Source: Saprospiraceae bacterium
GTDB taxonomy: Bacteria; Bacteroidota; Bacteroidia; Chitinophagales; Saprospiraceae
Length of the DNA stretch: 35,750 bases
NCBI GenBank assembly: GCA_027488855.1
Contig: JAIYAV010000224.1
Location: 1 to 35,750 of the forward strand
Direction: 5' to 3'
Shown here: piece after piece, positions 17,149 to 24,864 of the stretch
How the letters are laid out: every line of letters starts with the position of its first letter
How positions within the stretch are numbered: the stretch's first letter is position 1
Position numbers and translations under genes: made by a program
The notes under the pieces: model-generated
The model's input: the letters and a program-made list of their open reading frames with translations, nothing else
The model's database searches: none
What the model was told of the DNA's origin: nothing

Positions 17149-18249
17149 ATGACAACAACCTCTACCACCGCCCCACTCTTCACCATCGACGCCCATCTCG
17201 ACCTCAGCATGAACGCCATGGAATGGAATCGAGACCTGCGGCGCCCCATCAATGAGATCAATGCCCGCGAGCAAGGCCTGCACGACAAACCCGACCGCAG
17301 CCAGGGCACCGTCAGCTTTCCCGAACTCCGCAAAGGCAACGTGGGTCTGGTGGTGGCTACCCAAATTGCCCGCTTTGTAGCACGTGACAACCCCTTGCCG
17401 GGCTGGCATTCCCCCGAGCAAGCCTGGGCGCATACCCAGGCGCAATTGGCCTGGTACCAGGCAATGGTGGCGGCGGGTGAAATGGTGCAAATCCGCGACT
17501 TGGCGGGTTTAGAACAACATTTGAGTTTTTGGAACGATGGGCAAGATACGACCCAGAAACCCGTGGGCTTTATCCTCAGTCTGGAAGGTGCCGACTCGAT
17601 CGTTAGTGTGGAACACCTCGAAATCGCCCATGCCTACGGCTTACGCGCCATTGGCCCCGCGCATTACGGCCCTGGGCGTTATGCCAACGGCACCGACTCC
17701 ACGGGCAAAATGGGGCAAATGGGGCTCGATTTGTTGAAAAAAATTGAATCGCTAAATATGATTCTGGATGCCACCCATCTCTGCGATGATGCTTTTTGGC
17801 AAGCCATGGATCATTTCTCCGGAGCAGTGTGGGCCAGTCACAACAATTGCCGGGCCCTGGTAGACCACAATCGCCAGTTTTCGGACGAACAGCTCAAAGT
17901 CTTGATCGAACGCGACGCCGTCATCGGGGCTGCATTTGATTCCTGGATGATTGTGCCCAATTGGGTGCGGGGAAAATCCACACCCCTGGGTATGGACTCT
18001 AACCTGGACAAGGTGGTGCGCCACATCGACCACATTTGCCAATTGGCTGGCAATGCCCGGCATGTGGGCATTGGCTCAGACCTGGACGGAGCCTTTGGCC
18101 GGGAGCAATGTCCGTATGACATCGAGACCATTGCGGATTTACAAAAGCTGATTCCAGAACTGCAAAGACATGGATACAGTGATGCGGATATTGAAGGGGT
18201 GATGCACGGGAACTGGCTGCGGTTTTTGCGGCGGGTGTGGGGCCGTTAA
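17149..18249 (+). CDS. M19 membrane-dipeptidase-family (renal dipeptidase-like) hydrolase
   Basis: 366 residues. The binuclear zinc ligands of family M19 are all seen: HxD in TIDAHLDLS (H15, D17), the bridging Glu in LSLEGADSI, the His in DATHLCDDAF, the His in WASHNNCRAL, and the Asp in GIGSDLDGAFG. The predicted activity is hydrolysis of dipeptides, including those with D-residues or dehydro-bonds. There is no signal peptide, so it is probably cytoplasmic. Start ATG at 17149; the gene follows rfbA by 34 bases and ends 6 bases from the converging membrane-protein gene at 18256. The GC-rich third positions are somewhat higher than those of its neighbours. Confidence 0.93.
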   Translation: MTTTSTTAPLFTIDAHLDLSMNAMEWNRDLRRPINEINAREQGLHDKPDRSQGTVSFPELRKGNVGLVVATQIARFVARDNPLPGWHSPEQAWAHTQAQLAWYQAMVAAGEMVQIRDLAGLEQHLSFWNDGQDTTQKPVGFILSLEGADSIVSVEHLEIAHAYGLRAIGPAHYGPGRYANGTDSTGKMGQMGLDLLKKIESLNMILDATHLCDDAFWQAMDHFSGAVWASHNNCRALVDHNRQFSDEQLKVLIERDAVIGAAFDSWMIVPNWVRGKSTPLGMDSNLDKVVRHIDHICQLAGNARHVGIGSDLDGAFGREQCPYDIETIADLQKLIPELQRHGYSDADIEGVMHGNWLRFLRRVWGR

Positions 18250-18255
18250 TTCTAT

Positions 18256-18915
18256 TCATTTCCCCTTTCGCAAAGCCTTTAAAAAGCCCCGTACCTCCCG
18301 TTCGGCCAAAAACCGATGGTACAAATTCCCAAAAAGGATGCACAAAATCCCGATCACAAAAATCGAGTTGCGCGATACTTCCACCGTGTTGGTATGCATT
18401 TCGTAAAAAGGTCGGATCAGCAGTACTTCCAAGGCAATCACAAAAGCAGTGAGCAGAAACAAAAATACCGCTACCGCGTGAGCGTTGCTGCGGATTTGGG
18501 GATGATGGGTGCGCAGGCATTTTTTCAAAAACAAAATGGCACCCTGATCTTCACGATCCATCCGCAACAACTCGGCCAATACGTGCTCCGCTTTTTGAAA
18601 CTGCCCAGTATGGTACAAAGAGGCTGCTTTGCGGAACAACATGCGCCGAAAGAGATCCTCCCCCTTGTATTCCAAAATGTTGTTGCTGATCGTGGTTTCA
18701 ATCACCACGTCTACCATCAACAAATGTTCGCGGTAAGCCCCCACCTCAAATAGCGCAGTAACGTAAGCCGCCAACACCTCAAAGTATTCCTCAAAATCCA
18801 GTTCGCGAATCTCCTTTTCATTTTCTTCAAAAAAATGAATCAACTCCTGGAAAGCCGTTTCATCCAGGCTCAAAAAAGTACGATAGGTTTTGGAGTAATA
18901 CGTTGGTTTATACAT
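18256..18915 (-). CDS. Unrecognised membrane protein with helical N-domain
   Basis: 219 residues. I do not recognise the family. Residues 1-135 are helical and TPR-like (LLMVDVVIET, MLFRKAASLYHTGQFQKAEHV, AELLRMDREDQGAILFLKKCL). Two membrane helices follow at about 148-168 (VAVFLFLLTAFVIALEVLLI) and 182-200 (NSIFVIGILCILFGNLY). The C-terminus is a basic tail, REVRGFLKALRKGK. There is no signal peptide, so the helical domain is likely cytoplasmic. It starts 7 bases after the cyclase-family gene stop and is almost certainly co-transcribed with it. It could be a membrane scaffold or an anchor. Confidence 0.75.
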   Translation of the reverse strand: MYKPTYYSKTYRTFLSLDETAFQELIHFFEENEKEIRELDFEEYFEVLAAYVTALFEVGAYREHLLMVDVVIETTISNNILEYKGEDLFRRMLFRKAASLYHTGQFQKAEHVLAELLRMDREDQGAILFLKKCLRTHHPQIRSNAHAVAVFLFLLTAFVIALEVLLIRPFYEMHTNTVEVSRNSIFVIGILCILFGNLYHRFLAEREVRGFLKALRKGK

Positions 18916-18922
18916 GACGGCG

Positions 18923-19681
18923 TTACGGTTTCAAAGTATAAAGCACAGGTTTACTTGGGCTGACGTCTAGTTCCAAGGATGCGATCTGAATGTTGAGCAG
19001 ATAATCGCCATCGGGAACTTCCGATGGCACATAAATCAACTCGGTAATGGTGCACTCGCTACGCGGATCATCGGGATATTGCCAAAAGGCTTTGTGCCCC
19101 AATAAAGCGCCTCCGTCCTCTTCCCGATCCACCGAAGGCAAATCCAGCAGTAAGTGCTGCACTCCTCGTTCAACCAAAAATGCGATGGCTTCGTGGTGCA
19201 CAAACGGCGGATTGCTGCCTGAATAATTTTGGCGCAATTTGTGTACATCGTTGGGCAAAGTGCGGATAACCAGCGCTTCCGGCACTTGGTTAACAAACAA
19301 ATCTTCCAATTGTTGTCGCAAAATGGCCCGATCACCATTGTCCAGCCGCTGCGGCCAAATGCTGACCAATTTGGCAAAAAAATGAAAGCGGCGCAAGCAC
19401 TGGTGGATGGTATATTTTTCGCGGGCAATGTGTCCTACACACTCGGTATGGGTGCCATTGCCGTGGGGATTGATTTTGAGGTTGTAAAAGTTGACTGCGC
19501 CGCCCCGATTGGTGTCGCCGATGAAGCCAAATTCAGGTGCTTCCACAGGCCAAAATTCGGGAAAAGGGGCATAAAAACAATTGACGTTGTCCTCCCCTGC
19601 CACCAATGGCATACTGATGTCGATCGGTGCAGCCAAATCAACGGATCGAGGTTGGTCTAAAAATTGTATGGTTGCTTGCAT
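18923..19681 (-). CDS. Cyclase-family (kynurenine-formamidase-like) hydrolase
   Basis: 252 residues. The metal-binding motif of the cyclase/formamidase family (PF04199), usually HxGTHxDxPxH, appears here as HGNGTHTECVGH (H73, H78, E80, H84). The aspartate is replaced by Glu, the proline by Val, and the first His is displaced by one. The core LVIRTLPNDVHK, the ending helix FLVERGVQHLLLDLPSVDREED and the gap before GGALLGHKAFW also fit the family. Members hydrolyse N-formylkynurenine or other amide/lactone bonds; no tryptophan-degradation genes are next to it, so the substrate is open. ATG at 19681; it is the first of a two-gene minus-strand unit. There is no signal peptide. Confidence 0.85.
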   Translation of the reverse strand: MQATIQFLDQPRSVDLAAPIDISMPLVAGEDNVNCFYAPFPEFWPVEAPEFGFIGDTNRGGAVNFYNLKINPHGNGTHTECVGHIAREKYTIHQCLRRFHFFAKLVSIWPQRLDNGDRAILRQQLEDLFVNQVPEALVIRTLPNDVHKLRQNYSGSNPPFVHHEAIAFLVERGVQHLLLDLPSVDREEDGGALLGHKAFWQYPDDPRSECTITELIYVPSEVPDGDYLLNIQIASLELDVSPSKPVLYTLKP

Positions 19682-19846
19682 GATTTATTTTTTCATCGTG
19701 CCTAATCTTGGAACAGCACTACCACTCACAGGTTTTTATGCAACGTTAAATAAATTTTAATTATCAATCGCTTGATATTGATTAACTTTTCGCCACCGTT
19801 GAAAAACGTATTCACTAAGTGCGAGTTTGAAAACAATCCCTTAATC
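19682..19846. promoter_or_regulatory. Divergent promoter region (cyclase / glucosaminidase)
   Basis: 165 bases between divergent genes. It is AT-rich around 19745-19800 and contains a small hairpin, ATCAA-TCGC-TTGAT, near 19769. Promoters are expected here, but no confident -33/-7 match was found. Confidence 0.3.
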
Positions 19847-21298
19847 ATGAATTTTTTGAAAAACAGCCTTTTGATTTGCTTGTCGCTTTTGGTGTACGGA
19901 TGTGCCCATGCGCAACCCAAGGACGTGGAAGAAAAAATGGCCTATGTGGAGCGTTATCGCCTCCTGGCCGTGGAAGAAATGGAACGTACCGGCATTCCGG
20001 CCAGCATCAAACTGGGCCAGGGATTGCTGGAGTCGCGTTGGGGCACCAGTGATTTGTCTCGCCTGGCCAACAACCATTTTGGCATCAAATGTGGCAAAGA
20101 CTGGAACGGCGAAGGCTATTACAAAGAAGACGATGACCTCAACGACAAAGGGGAACTCATCAAGTCTTGCTTCCGTGTATATGGCAGTGCCGAGCAGTGT
20201 TACCGTGACCATTCGGCTTTCCTGATGAATCCAGCCAAAAAAGAACGGTATGGCCCTTTGTTTGAACTCAAACGCACGGATTATAAAGCTTGGGCCGAAG
20301 GCTTGAAAAAAGGGGGCTATGCCACCGATCCTGGCTACCCCAGTAAGTTGATCAAGCTGATTGAAGACTTTGATCTGCACCGTTACGACGAAATCACCTA
20401 TCAGGATTTATTGTCCGAACTTGGCACCTTGCCAACCCTTACTCAGCCTGATTCGCCTGAAAAACCCAAACCCATTTTGGTCGTAGGGGTGCCACAGTCC
20501 ACCAACGATGTGAAGTTCATCGTTGCTGCGGCCGGCCAAACTGTAAAAGACATTGCCTCCAAGCAATACGTATCCCCCAAAGCCCTGATGCACCACAACG
20601 CCCACATCAGCGGAGCCGACGAGCCGCTCCAAGCAGGCACACGGGTGTTTTTGCAATCCAAACCCAAAGGCTGGCGGGGTCAGGAAACCTACCACAAGGT
20701 GCGCAAGGGCGAAAGAATGATCGACATTTCCGTGCTCTACGCCATCGACCTGGATAAACTCTACGTCCGCAATAAAATGAGCCACGGGCAGGAGCCTGCT
20801 GAAAATGTACAAGTCAAAATTCGGGGTGGAAAAATCAAAAAACAACCAAAACTGAAGAGTGATCAGCCCGATAAAAAACCAACGCCAATGCCAACTGTGC
20901 CCCAAACCAGCACACCTGGCAAGGTCAGTACCACCTCAACTGTTCCCCCAGCTACTACTTCTTCTACAAACAACGGATCCAAAACTAGTGTGCCAGCAAG
21001 CAAAGTGCCCGTCATCAACGGAAGTACCACTGCTGCTGAGTCGTCCAATAACAAGGTCAATCCAGCAAACACCGGCGGGAGCGATCCTTTTGGCAAATCC
21101 AGCCCAGCACCAAGTTCGGGTACACAAAGTGCAGGGGGTACCGGCTCCGTTGTCGCGCCACAATACCACCTGGTGATGGAAGGGGATACGCTGGAGCGTT
21201 TGGCACAAAAATTCAACACCTCCATTGATGGGCTGAAGAAGCTCAATAATTTGAATACTGAAGAATGTAAAGTGGGGTCGCGGATTCGGGTGAAGTAA
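19847..21298 (+). CDS. Glucosaminidase (GH73-type) with three LysM repeats
   Basis: 483 residues from the ATG at 19847. An upstream in-frame start at 19772 would place extra residues before the signal peptide and is rejected. The signal sequence LICLSLLVYGCAHAQ could be cut at AHA-Q or lipidated at Cys19. Residues 30-180 are a GH73/FlgJ-like N-acetylglucosaminidase, with catalytic Glu62 in GQGLLESRWGTS and NNHFGIKCG. Three LysM-like repeats follow. Two are at about 225-335 (FIVAAAGQTVKDIASKQYVS, HKVRKGERMIDISVLY). A clear terminal one is at about 435-483 (YHLVMEGDTLERLAQKFNTS). A Ser/Thr/Pro linker separates them. It should cleave peptidoglycan glycan strands while bound to the wall. Close homologues are common in Bacteroidota. 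Confidence 0.92.
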   Translation: MNFLKNSLLICLSLLVYGCAHAQPKDVEEKMAYVERYRLLAVEEMERTGIPASIKLGQGLLESRWGTSDLSRLANNHFGIKCGKDWNGEGYYKEDDDLNDKGELIKSCFRVYGSAEQCYRDHSAFLMNPAKKERYGPLFELKRTDYKAWAEGLKKGGYATDPGYPSKLIKLIEDFDLHRYDEITYQDLLSELGTLPTLTQPDSPEKPKPILVVGVPQSTNDVKFIVAAAGQTVKDIASKQYVSPKALMHHNAHISGADEPLQAGTRVFLQSKPKGWRGQETYHKVRKGERMIDISVLYAIDLDKLYVRNKMSHGQEPAENVQVKIRGGKIKKQPKLKSDQPDKKPTPMPTVPQTSTPGKVSTTSTVPPATTSSTNNGSKTSVPASKVPVINGSTTAAESSNNKVNPANTGGSDPFGKSSPAPSSGTQSAGGTGSVVAPQYHLVMEGDTLERLAQKFNTSIDGLKKLNNLNTEECKVGSRIRVK

Positions 21299-21372
21299 AA
21301 CTTATTTCGTTCTCGTTCCTAAGTGCCCACCAAAACGTTTCTTTCCTGCATCTATCCTTCAAAATTGGCTTT

Positions 21373-22575
21373 ATGATGTGGAAAGAGTTACGCATTTTTC
21401 TGCTGTGGATGATCCTCAGCACGCCTTTTTGTGTCCTGGCCCAAGTGCGACCGAACCTCGGAACGGTAGAACCTACACAGTTTCTCAGCGAAACCAGCTT
21501 TGATTTTCAACAAAATCACATTTATTTCAAAGCCAAAATCAACGGCGTTGAAGGCACCTTTATCTTCGACAACGGTTTCACCATCACCGGACTGGACGAT
21601 GATTTTGCAGCGCGTTGTGGCATCGTAGCAGATTCCAGCATTACCCTGGCCGATGCCAACGAAGCGGAAGCTCAAGGCCAAACGGGTAGTGCTGGCCTGA
21701 TCCAAATCGCGGAGGTGAATTTTCGCGATACCCGCGTGGCGATCATCGACACCGATGGTTTGCCCGCTTGCCAGAGAGTAGATGGTTTCATCGGCAGTTC
21801 CGTCATCAACAAGGCCAATTGGAAAATTGATTTTGAACAAAAACGCCTGCAGTTTTCCTCCCGTCCTTTTATTGACGCGGGATTGCGCTGTTCCTACTCC
21901 ATCAGCCGCAGCAATCGCCATTTCATTGAATTCAAGTACGAAGGTGTGCCTTTTTGGGTGCACATTGACCTGGGTTCCAGCGGCGAACTGGAATTGAACA
22001 AGGCAGCATTTACCCCCATTTTTGCGGGTTTGCCTGCCCAGATGAATGTAGGTGCCTCTAGTCTGGCGCTGTTTGGCCTGAATGCCGTGGATACTTTTTA
22101 TACCCTCAATCGCCCCTTTAAGTTTGGCTACGACAAATACCAGATCACCAATTCACCGCGCATCGAGTTGCAGCGCGACGTGGAGTATGCCCGTTTGGGT
22201 TTGGGCTATTTGCATCAATTCAACCTCATCATCAATTCGGATGCCAAGGAATACATTCTGAGTCCGAATAAGTTATTGAGCTCAATCCGGGAGGAAAAGG
22301 ACTATGGGGTTGTGTTTTACCCCGTAGAAGGTCAGCAGCGCCTGGTGCGTTTGAGCGCATGCGAGAATGTGGCCAGATTGGGACTTACCCTGGGCGAAGT
22401 GGTAGAAAAAGTAGATGGACAGGCCGTAGACAGTCTGGGCGACTGGTGTGCCATCAAAACCTACATCCGCGCCAAAGCCAATCGGGGCGAAACCCTGCGC
22501 CTAAAAATACGCGGACGTAAGGAGGAATGTGTTTTACAACCCGATTATCATCCAGCACGCAGCATTATCCGCTGA
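21373..22575 (+). CDS. Retropepsin-like aspartyl protease with C-terminal PDZ domain
   Basis: 400 residues with a signal peptide (STPFCVLAQ, cleavage near 24). Two aspartyl-protease lobes are visible. Lobe 1 has GTFIFDNGFTITGLDDD, with the catalytic Asp66 followed by Asn-Gly rather than the usual Thr/Ser-Gly. Lobe 2 has WVHIDLGSSGELELN (Asp199-Leu-Gly-Ser). Residues about 300-395 are a PDZ-like domain (LGLTLGEVVEKVDGQAV, RGETLRLKIRGR). This is the layout of Bacteroidota 'aspartyl protease + PDZ' secreted proteins. The altered D-x-G motifs raise doubt about activity. ATGs at 21373 and 21376 are both possible. It follows the glucosaminidase by 74 bases on the same strand. Confidence 0.85.
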   Translation: MMWKELRIFLLWMILSTPFCVLAQVRPNLGTVEPTQFLSETSFDFQQNHIYFKAKINGVEGTFIFDNGFTITGLDDDFAARCGIVADSSITLADANEAEAQGQTGSAGLIQIAEVNFRDTRVAIIDTDGLPACQRVDGFIGSSVINKANWKIDFEQKRLQFSSRPFIDAGLRCSYSISRSNRHFIEFKYEGVPFWVHIDLGSSGELELNKAAFTPIFAGLPAQMNVGASSLALFGLNAVDTFYTLNRPFKFGYDKYQITNSPRIELQRDVEYARLGLGYLHQFNLIINSDAKEYILSPNKLLSSIREEKDYGVVFYPVEGQQRLVRLSACENVARLGLTLGEVVEKVDGQAVDSLGDWCAIKTYIRAKANRGETLRLKIRGRKEECVLQPDYHPARSIIR

Positions 22576-22607
22576 TAACCTTTGAACAAGGTTCAAGGCT
22601 TGTTATC
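22574..22607. terminator. Hairpin just after the protease stop codon
   Basis: Bases 22574-22579 pair with 22602-22607. Inside, 22582-22587 pair with 22591-22596 around a 3-base loop. The 5' arm overlaps the protease TGA stop (22573-22575). The following TTGTGG is not a good U-tract, so this is a weak terminator or attenuator before the lipoprotein gene. Confidence 0.35.
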
Positions 22608-22627
22608 TTGTGGCAAAATTGTGCGTC

Positions 22628-23167
22628 ATGTATAAGCCCTTGATGATTCCTTCCTTCCTTGCTATTTTGTTGATGAGTACGTTTTCTTGTCAACCTACCG
22701 GAAATGGTTCAGATCCAGAAACTGAAAAACTACAACGTGAGGTAGACAGCCTGCGTAGGGTCAAAGAAGCATTAAAAGATGAACTGAACGACGTAAAAGA
22801 GGAAGATGGGCCTAAAATAAATAAGCCCGAAGTGTCAAGCAATGCTGCGGATGGCCCCTTGGATGGTTTGACCGTCCTCTCCGCCAAGAAGCAATTTGAC
22901 GCCAATTTTAACCCTATTCTCCGCATCACTTTTCGCAATTACGCCACCAAAAGCATCAGTGCCGCAGATATCGCCGTGGACTTTAGCTTCAATAGCGATG
23001 AACTTTCGCCCAATTGTCATTTTGACAAAAAAATCAGCCTGAGCCTGGCACCGGATGCCAACCAAACCATTGACCTCCCCATTCCCGCTGATTATGGTAA
23101 AAACTGCGCGGATAAAGCTTGGATCGTCGTCAAGGAAGTGACTTTTAGTGACGGCAGCAAAAAATAA
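22628..23167 (+). CDS. Lipoprotein with coiled coil, function unknown
   Basis: 179 residues from the ATG at 22628, which gives a good lipoprotein signal (PSFLAILLMSTFSC). An upstream alternative start at 22610 adds six residues. After the lipid-accepting Cys comes a predicted coiled coil (TEKLQREVDSLRRVKEALK and beyond, to about residue 60). A globular beta-rich domain follows (about 75-179), with alternating strands such as NPILRITFRNYATKSIS and NQTIDLPIPADYG. The latter may be a FxLYD- or DUF-type adhesion fold, but I do not recognise it. It sits 52 bases after the protease and 12 bases before a membrane protein, on the same strand, and may belong to one operon with them. Confidence 0.75.
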   Translation: MYKPLMIPSFLAILLMSTFSCQPTGNGSDPETEKLQREVDSLRRVKEALKDELNDVKEEDGPKINKPEVSSNAADGPLDGLTVLSAKKQFDANFNPILRITFRNYATKSISAADIAVDFSFNSDELSPNCHFDKKISLSLAPDANQTIDLPIPADYGKNCADKAWIVVKEVTFSDGSKK

Positions 23168-23179
23168 AATTCTTTCTTC

Positions 23180-23698
23180 ATGTCAACTACTCAACAGAAC
23201 TTCAAGCAATATTTTTCCATCCTACGCCTCTTGCATTTGTCCATGATGGCAGCAGTGGTCGTTTTAGGTCTGGTTGCCCATTTCGTATTGATTCCTGGAC
23301 CCGATTTCAAGCCCGATGAAAATGGCGCCTTTTTCATCAACATTGCGGCGGTTTATTTGGCCATTGCGGTGGCTCTCAGCTATTGGCTTTTTGGAATGCG
23401 GCTCAATGCAGCAAAACAGCAGAGCAACCTGAGTGACAAATTGAATAGCTATCGATCCGGGACAATCCTTCGCTTTGCCTTGATAGAAGGTGCGACATTG
23501 TTGACGCTTGTTTTTTATCTACTCACGGGCAATCTTTTGCTCCTGGGGATTGCAGGGATTGGGTTAGTGGTTTTGGTACTGCATCACCCCAATCCAGTGA
23601 AACTCAAAATGGATTTGGATTTGAGTCCTGCCGAACTTGCCCGCTTGGAGGATGATACTGATCTGGTGGTGCAATTACCGCTGGCGCGAAAATTTTAA
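23180..23698 (+). CDS. Four-helix membrane protein, function unknown
   Basis: 172 residues. Hydrophobic segments are at about 17-37 (LSMMAAVVVLGLVAHFVLI), 50-70 (INIAAVYLAIAVALSYWLFG), 93-112 (ALIEGATLLTLVFYLLTG) and 113-132 (NLLLLGIAGIGLVVLVLHH). The N-terminus is short and cytoplasmic-like; the C-terminus is charged (LSPAELARLEDDTDL). I do not recognise the family. It follows the lipoprotein by 12 bases. Its last 24 bases overlap the end of the opposite-strand PxpC-like gene, so the two stops cross over. Confidence 0.7.
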   Translation: MSTTQQNFKQYFSILRLLHLSMMAAVVVLGLVAHFVLIPGPDFKPDENGAFFINIAAVYLAIAVALSYWLFGMRLNAAKQQSNLSDKLNSYRSGTILRFALIEGATLLTLVFYLLTGNLLLLGIAGIGLVVLVLHHPNPVKLKMDLDLSPAELARLEDDTDLVVQLPLARKF

Positions 23699-24637
23699 GG
23701 CCATTTTTAAACGATTCATGCCATTGAGTTGCCGCTGAAGGGCATGTGTAGCATCAGCTAAAGTTGTTGGCTGAAATTGAACGTTTTGCCCTGCTCCCTT
23801 TTGTGCCAACTTAGGCCAATCCGCCTGAATCACCTGCCCTAAAATCGGATAACCGCCCGTAGTTTGATGATCGGCCATCAAAACAATGGGCTGGCCATTG
23901 GGTGGCAACTGAATGCTGCCCCGACTTAGCCCTGCCGACAGTAGCGATTCCTCTTGTAATTGTTCTAGTTTTTCCCCTTCCAGGCGATAGCCCATCCGGT
24001 CACTGGCTGGAGAGATTTTCCAATTTTGGGTTGACAACTGCAACTGGCTTGCTTGAGTCAGGACTTCAAAATGTTGACCGGGAATAAAGCGAATGGCTTT
24101 TGAGTCATAAAATGGCGTCAGGTCTGCATAATAACTGGCCATTTTTGTCTCTTTTCCAAGTGCTGATGCCAATTTTTTTAAGGGTAAAACATCCCCTTTT
24201 TGGAGCGATCGGCCCTGCCAGCCACCCTGTGCAGCTTTAAGGTTGGTGCTTTGGCTGTTCAGCCAGGGTTTCAGATCAAAACCACCTTGTACACACAAGT
24301 AGGCATATTGCCCCCAGTGTTTGTGCTGAAAATGCACTTCTGTTCCTGCGGCGACCCAAACTGGTCGGTAAGGGTTGATTTTTTTTTCGTCAATACTGGC
24401 CCCAAAATCGGCACCTGTCAAAACCATTAAAGTGGGTTCAAGAAATAATAAACCTGGAGCTGGGAAACAAATTTCCAGCGCAGCTACTGAACCCTCATTG
24501 CCGACCAGGTAATTGCCTACTTGTAAAGCCAGTGGATCCATCGCGCCAGAGCGGTTGATGCCATATTGGGCGTAGCCGGGGCGGCCCAGGTCTTGTACGG
24601 TAGCTAACCAACCTTTGTTTAGAACCAGGATGCTCAT
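23675..24637 (-). CDS. Biotin-dependent carboxyltransferase-family subunit (PxpC/KipA-like)
   Basis: About 320 residues from the ATG at 24637; an upstream TTG at 24652 is less likely. The N-terminal signature TVQDLGRPGYAQYGIN and SGAMDPLALQVGN is typical of the KipA/allophanate-hydrolase subunit 2 family, and GYRLEGEKL, ADHQTTGGYPILGQV completes it. Members form 5-oxoprolinase PxpABC (ATP-dependent hydrolysis of 5-oxoproline to glutamate). PxpA and PxpB are not adjacent, so it is a lone subunit here; its partner genes may be elsewhere. No catalytic residues can be judged from the sequence alone. The gene overlaps the convergent membrane-protein gene by 24 bases at its end. Upstream is a nested palindrome. 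Confidence 0.88.
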   Translation of the reverse strand: MSILVLNKGWLATVQDLGRPGYAQYGINRSGAMDPLALQVGNYLVGNEGSVAALEICFPAPGLLFLEPTLMVLTGADFGASIDEKKINPYRPVWVAAGTEVHFQHKHWGQYAYLCVQGGFDLKPWLNSQSTNLKAAQGGWQGRSLQKGDVLPLKKLASALGKETKMASYYADLTPFYDSKAIRFIPGQHFEVLTQASQLQLSTQNWKISPASDRMGYRLEGEKLEQLQEESLLSAGLSRGSIQLPPNGQPIVLMADHQTTGGYPILGQVIQADWPKLAQKGAGQNVQFQPTTLADATHALQRQLNGMNRLKMALKFSRQR

Positions 24638-24667
24638 GGTTGATGGTGTCAATCGAGGAAATTACAC

Positions 24668-24822
24668 GTGCGACTTCTCCGAAGTCGTAAAACCTTAACT
24701 TTATGACGGTCCTTTTCTACAAATGTGTGACTTCTCCGAAGTCCTTTTATCGACTTCGGAGAAGTCACACATTTGTAGAATTTATAGGAAGTGAGTTTTT
24801 TACGACTTCGGAGAAGTCGCAC
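24668..24822. repeat. Nested double palindrome built from a GACTTCTCCGAAGTC unit
   Basis: The outer arms 24668-24692 and 24798-24822 are perfect reverse complements (25 bp). The inner arms 24715-24743 and 24752-24780 are perfect too (29 bp, loop of 8). The 15-base unit GACTTCTCCGAAGTC, itself a hairpin with a 3-base loop, occurs four times, twice in each orientation. The two arm pairs differ in their flanks, so two copies of a palindromic repeat appear to have inserted one inside the other. It lies between the PxpC-like and bshA genes, both on the minus strand. Confidence 0.88.
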
Positions 24823-24864
24823 ATGCTGTATTGTTAATGCAATGAGCCCCAATTTAAGGGTAGC

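Noticed and set aside
24668-24822. Possible CRISPR array
   Set aside because: The copies are inverted rather than direct, and there are no regular spacers or cas genes.
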